Assembly (NCBI GenBank): GCA_017562135.1
Contig: QEYB01001312.1
Span: 248,001-312,000, forward strand
Length of the DNA stretch: 64,000 nt
DNA from: Dipylidium caninum
Taxonomy: Eukaryota > Platyhelminthes > Cestoda > Cyclophyllidea > Dipylidiidae
Direction of reading: 5' to 3'
Part shown: piece after piece, positions 59,101 through 64,000 of the stretch
Layout: the number at the start of each line of letters is the position of its first letter
Position numbering within the stretch: position 1 is the first letter of the stretch
Translations under genes and position numbers: made by a program
Notes under the pieces: generated by a model
What the model saw: the letters and a program-made list of their open reading frames with translations, nothing else
What the model was told of the DNA's origin: nothing
Databases searched by the model: none

Positions 59101-59116
59101 TGCAAATTTTCAGTAA

Positions 59117-59416
59117 AAGCGCCTACATGGAACTGTCAAGCAATCTCTTCAGCTGACACCTGCTCCCGTCGAGCAGGTTGAGCACTTTTTCGCCCGCTAT
59201 GATTCTGTACGAGGCTATGAAACCGTGCCGCCGTCATGCAATTACCCTCCACAATCCGATTGGCACAATGATTACATGAGGGTTATTTGGAATCTATGTA
59301 ACACAAATGAACACAATAGGCAGCTGAGGCCCCACCGTATCTACAACTTACTGCAAAGAGTCGACGACGAAGCCGACACCAGAGGTGGAGACGATCTTAA
59401 CCCTTTCGATACAGGC
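59117..59416 (+). other. Unassigned open stretch antisense to MSL3 3' end
   Basis: On the plus strand a frame open from 59,117 reads LTPAPVEQVEHFFARYDSVR and then DWHNDYMRVIWNLCNTNEHN. It continues into the antisense of MSL3 exon 6 to 59,707. The residue mix resembles a real protein, but no family is recognised. A possible acceptor (TTTTCAG) lies at 59,107-59,113. It could be an exon of another gene, a retroelement fragment, or chance. Confidence 0.2.
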
Positions 59417-62400
59417 TCAGCAGTTGAGGTGCGGCGCCGCCTTTTGGACGGAGGAGTGACAGCCGCAGTGGCGCTGACAGGAAGAACCAGCATCAGCTTC
59501 GGCGCATTTTACAGGGTTGGGAGGAGAAACGCCATCGGAGGTGGTTGGAGCGGAGGAGGGGAGGAGAGGAGCAGGCAGAGAAGGCCGAGTGGCGGTGAAC
59601 CAAAAGTCACGAGTAGCGTCAAGGTAGGCCACGAAGAGGTAGAGGTGGCGCAGCACCACGGAACGACGGCACTTCGTCAGGGGCATCTGGTCAATGAGGG
59701 CGGGTAGGCGCACTGAAAAATTATTTATTACAGGTAAAATAAATCAGGGTATCAACAAAATACCCACTAAATTTGTGAGGGAAACAAATCATATGACCGA
59801 AACCAGATATGATTAACCGTACTCATAAGCATGGGGACTCCAATGAACCAAAGCAGGGACTAAGTGATGCAAAGTAAAAGTAAGACAAAGCAGTTTCGAC
59901 AGTGACATGGATTAAGCGAAACAGAGCCAGAGGCCGCATACTCAGTCCCTTTCTTTGTTTGTTAAGATGATTAGAGAGTAGGTATAATCCCTCCCTTAAT
60001 ATCCATTTAATTTTCATATTAAGAATAAGTACCGTAGATTTCAAATTCAGTCATAAACTATCTTAAGTGAAACTCAATAAATTATATGTTTAAGACGGTT
60101 TGATTTGGGAGTGTAGCTATTGCCCCTTGTGGAATAACACGTCAAGACCGAAAGGAAAAATGCTATATCAAGTTAGTCTAGCATTGCAGGCATATACGAC
60201 GTTTAAGAAACAACGGTTTCAGATTTCTGGCAAAAAGAATGTCTTTTGCATGCAAATAAGCCTTCGAGTGTCATCACCAGTAATCCAGATGTGGTTTCAA
60301 GTAATGCCACAAAGCGATAAGAAAGAACGTGACATTGTACGTAGTCCCCTTGCCAAAAGGCAACATGTTCCTTAGTCGTGCGAAACAATCCCTACGGTTG
60401 AACATGCGAATGAAAACATTAGACTTGTCGTCACCGACGAAATGCGCCTAAGCTCAAAGGTGTTAAGGCACGGGTTTCTGAACTAACATCCTTTCAGCAC
60501 AAAGAAATACAAAATCCACGCTTATAAAGAGCATTTTTAGATGTTCTTAAATAGAATGTAAAAATTCACTTGATAGATGGAACAGGACAATGATTTTTTG
60601 GCTAGGATCCAGTAACCAAAAGTGTTACTTCGACTCTAGAAGGCCTGTGGTCAGTGATGTGTGGGCAGCGCAACAACTGAAAAAGAAGTAAGTTACTCCA
60701 CAACCACCACCACCACCACCTCCTCCTCCTCCATCCTCCATGAACTCGACTCTGACTCTATTTAAGGTTCATTAAACACTAAAGAAGTCTTGACACGTAT
60801 GGGAGAAGTAACTGACCAAAACAAGGAAAAAGGAAAGGTATTTTCGCATTATAACCGATTTTTAACTGATTTCAAATTTTAATCAGAATGATAGTAACAG
60901 AGCACTACGTACACAATCAGTTTTGATGCAGGGATCCTTAGGGCCATTCCAAAACAAGCGTTAGTTTACAGTCAGAACTGCGTTCAGCGGTGTTACATCT
61001 CTACTCCGATGTTAGTTCGACTATGGGATCGAAACCCACCTAAAAATAACCGCTTCCTAGTCACAGTTTCCATCGGCTCTTAGTGTAAGAGTGAAAATAG
61101 CTGATAGTCTAGGGCAAAATCTAAGGGACACAACGGGGCATGATCAAAATTAAACTGAAATTCACAAAACCGTTGGAAGTAGGCAAGGGATCAACCGTGG
61201 CATAGGTAATCTCAAGCAACAGAAGGGCCTATGAGGGAGTGAAGGCGACACTACAAATACATTGTGCAAGCAAAGGTTCGCAAGTAATCATAAATCTATA
61301 CAGCTTAAAATTCCATATGTAACAAATCAAGATTTCAAAATCAGAAACTTATAAATCAAGGACTCACCAATCAACCTGAGGATATAGATGGAATCATAAA
61401 GGAAGCAAGGTATGAGGGGATTCTTGACTATCTCCTCATTGGGCAGGATATTGAACTGGCTCTTGAGTGGCAGCTGCAACTCGTGTTTGGGACAATTCCT
61501 GTGGCGAAGGAAAGATAGTAACATGAAATTTGCAAATACTTCCCTTCAAGTAAGCATAATGATTTTCGCTAAAACTCCACGTTGTGATTACTGGTCCGGA
61601 AACAGAAAGCTTTGCCCTACTTTAGAAACGGGCAAAAATATATCAGCAAATTTGGAGAGCACATGGTACCTCGACACTGTTAGATGATGATAATAATTAG
61701 TCCATCATCACCGACAAAACCGAAAACAAAAGAAGTGAATATGTCCACAACCTCGTCTGTAAACGATACACGCAAATGATCAGCACAAATTGCAATCACC
61801 CATAACGCTTAAGCGAAACGAAAAGGATAACTGAAGGTAACACGTTCATAAGGAAATGGCGATAAAAAACAATCAGGCATATAACTTGTATCAAATTAGC
61901 TTCAAAATCCGTGGAAGAAAACGAACACAAATCACATATAAAATAAAAATAAAAGAAAAATAACTAATCTAAGATATTACAACTCACGAATGTTTCTTTT
62001 CCTCGTTGGGATAAAGGAGATATTCCTCCAATAGCGCATCAAAGAGGATTCGAACACTGCAACAAAACTCAGCGCACAGATGTCTACTTCTATCCGTCTT
62101 CAAATAGGCCGCAGCCGCTGCCTTAGAGAAGCGTTCTCGAAAAACAGCTGAAGAAAACTCTGACAAATAAAGCGACAGGTTACTTGACGGAAAGCGGTTC
62201 ATTTTTGTTTTGTTCAATCCCACCGAGGTGTTTACAGACATGAAGTAAGGGAAGCCATTAAGGTAGGTTTGGAGAAGATGTAGCACTGAGCACCACGAAG
62301 GCACTGGGGTGAGTGAATTTTCTAATGAGCCGCGAGATGTCTCATAAGGACGGCAATGGCTTTCCAATATGGCGTATAATGTGGCGGGAAGCTTTATTTT

Positions 62401-63047
62401 TGGTGCAAAATTTGCATGAGCCTCCAGAGATTCAAAGTTGATCTGAGCCAAGGAATCTGAGTCCATTTCTGTCTCTGTAGGAGAATCGGAATGAGCAGCG
62501 GATTGTGATGTATCTAGAAAAGAGGAAGTGGACTAAAGAATGAGGTTATTTGGAACCGTTATAAACGTACGGGACGGGTCTTGGAAGGCTGTTCATCTTT
62601 TTGCCACGTGCCAGGGAGTGTATTCCAATCGAAATGGCCACGCGCCTTTGCCGCACTCATTAGGACTCTATCAATCCTCTCCTTTCGCTTCTCTTTATCC
62701 TTTACCTGAAGATCACATATTTAATTCTAGATTGCATGGGGAGATACATTAATAGCAAGTTCGTCGATTTTTTGTTTTAGCATCTTAGTAAAATGAGTGA
62801 TATCCATGAGGAGGTTTTCTGGTACCTCCCTGTCCCATTTTCGTTTCCAGCCAAGGAAGTGAACAAAGTAAAGCGGCACGCGAGAGCGTCCACCATTCGT
62901 ATATCCACATAATTGTGTGACCTATTTGACCATTGTTAGGTACGCAACGCAAACCTTAGCCTGGTAAATAAGCTTAGCTTTTGAAGGATCAGGCTCAAAA
63001 CAAAATAACCTAGCTCCAACTTCGTACTTATGTGTTACAGGAGACAT
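59417..63047 (-). CDS. MSL3: MSL3 homologue: chromodomain and MRG domain protein
   Basis: Six minus-strand exons join in phase: 62955-63047 (ATG), 62748-62921, 62571-62705, 61988-62532, 61368-61498 and 59417-59712 (TGA), 457 residues. The N-terminal chromodomain (about residues 7-75) reads YEVGARLFCFEPDPSKAKLI and later YFVHFLGWKRKWDREVPENL. The FEPDP insertion is typical of MSL3 rather than MRG15. The MRG domain spans about 155-400 with IKLPATLYAILE, LFDALLEEYLLYPNEE and LRLIVRLPALID, matching MSL3 in order. Between these last segments the family usually has a long disordered insert; here it is short. MSL3 is the subunit of the MSL histone acetyltransferase complex that recognises methylated chromatin and directs H4K16 acetylation. 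Introns 1-3 are only 33, 42 and 38 nt, while introns 4 and 5 are about 490 and 1,650 nt. The C-terminus after the MRG domain is Pro/Ser-rich and unverified. Confidence 0.88.
62533..62570 (-). other. 38-nt intron in MSL3
   Basis: GTACGTTT...CATTCTTTAG joins QPSKTRP to STSSFLDTS in phase 0. A second nearby TAG further into the exon gives the wrong phase. Confidence 0.8.
62706..62747 (-). other. 42-nt intron in MSL3
   Basis: GTATCTCC...GATCTTCAG joins IDELAIN to VKDKEKRKER in phase 0, at the end of the chromodomain. Confidence 0.8.
62922..62954 (-). other. 33-nt intron in MSL3
   Basis: GTTTGCG...GTCAAATAG lies between IYQAK and VTQLC, phase 0, inside the chromodomain. Confidence 0.8.
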
Positions 63048-64000
63048 GGTTTAATAGGCAGGGAAGAGATCCATTCACCGCAGGCGCACCAACAAGCACA
63101 GTGGAATGACCTTGGATTCAATTATCGTAATAATCGTCAGCAAAAGTTGGAAGGTTTCTGAGAACAGAAACCAATTTTATCTATGTATATGCACGCGCAA
63201 ACGAAATCATTTATAATGTGCCTACACCGCGTTGCAATAAGTTATATTTAATGAGGCTGAAACAAGCCAGCAAGTACCGAAGAAAGGCCTTGTTCATCTA
63301 TCTCAGGCATTAGAGGTCATTCCGCCCAAGGGAATTCGACAATCCGTTTTCCACATTTTTGCGGATTATAATGAATCATTTCTAGGTATCACTTGCCACC
63401 ATGTCTACAAAAATCATCAGGTTAAAAGAGTTACTTCACCATATCTTCGTCAGGGAATTATGACAGAGTAGACAAAATAGAGACTGATATCGTCACCAAG
63501 TTTTTTGACCTGACAGACATAAAGACCTCAGCTGGATCCAGAATTCTTGTTGACAATAATAATCCTGCCTCGTGACGGCAATAAATATGCTTATTTGGGC
63601 TTCTTTTGTGTTAAGGCTAATACGAAAGCATACCCGCGTGGGGCGAGAGATATTTCGACATGAGGGCCTCCAACAGAGAGGAGGCCGTATGACAAGGTTC
63701 GGAGAATAATTAATGTAAGGGTTAAGTAGTCATCAGCAGACTGTGACCAAAAGGATTTGTTAGTAATTGCGTCCAGAAATTTTACGATCCAGTATCCATG
63801 AAAGCCAAAGTCAGCCGTTCTTGAATTAAGTAAATTTTAGCAGGAATAGATTGGGAGCTGTCCAGCAGAGAAATTTAGAATGTCAAAGCATAAACGCTCT
63901 ATATGATATCAAAAAGTTAAGCAGAACACGATATTCCGCACAAGTAGAGTAAATATCGGCCTAATGAAAATTGTTTTTGCTGCTTCTCCCAAAATTTGTG
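63048..64000. other. 5' flank of MSL3
   Basis: AT-rich sequence upstream of the MSL3 start codon. No exon or clear promoter motif was identified. It should contain the MSL3 promoter or a trans-splice acceptor. Confidence 0.4.

Noticed and set aside
61021..61045. GGGATCGAAACCC as a tRNA B box
   Set aside because: The stem and loop around it do not form a T arm with TTCRA, and no A box or acceptor stem was found at the right distance.

Overview
The window looks like nuclear DNA of an invertebrate animal, most likely a flatworm and perhaps a tapeworm. The reasons are GT-AG spliced genes, several introns of only 25 to 42 nt, standard stop codons, and metazoan-type chromatin and mitoribosome proteins. 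The species call is inference. No bacterial, viral, CRISPR or operon-like structure was seen. I recognise three protein families with good support. I also see one glutamine-rich gene that I cannot name. Most of the sequence appears to be non-coding.

Layout: (1) 270-6,727, plus strand: exons of a Q/P/S/T-rich protein, probably a transcriptional regulator, whose 5' end may lie outside the window. (2) 6,728-41,000: GC-rich, microsatellite-rich DNA with no exon I can name. Inside it is a large imperfect inverted repeat of about 1.0 and 1.16 kb (9,471-10,484 and 15,332-16,494) around a 4.8 kb spacer, and a 12-bp hairpin at 17,618-17,644. (3) 41,416-42,182, plus: a compact DEK_C plus SWIB domain gene with three introns of 25, 34 and 36 nt. 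(4) 45,301 to about 52,064, minus: a PTCD3 (mitoribosomal protein mS39) homologue in at least five exons. (5) 52-59 kb: no assigned gene. (6) 59,417-63,047, minus: an MSL3 homologue (chromodomain plus MRG domain) in six exons, whose first three introns are 33, 42 and 38 nt.

The genes do not form an operon or one pathway. Two (SWIB/DEK_C and MSL3) are chromatin proteins, one is probably a transcription regulator, and one is a mitochondrial translation protein. The three named genes were joined exon by exon by checking codon phase at every junction and comparing with remembered family motifs. No database search was possible. A previously undescribed system was not convincingly found. The best leads are the very small introns, the long inverted repeat, and several unassigned open frames.
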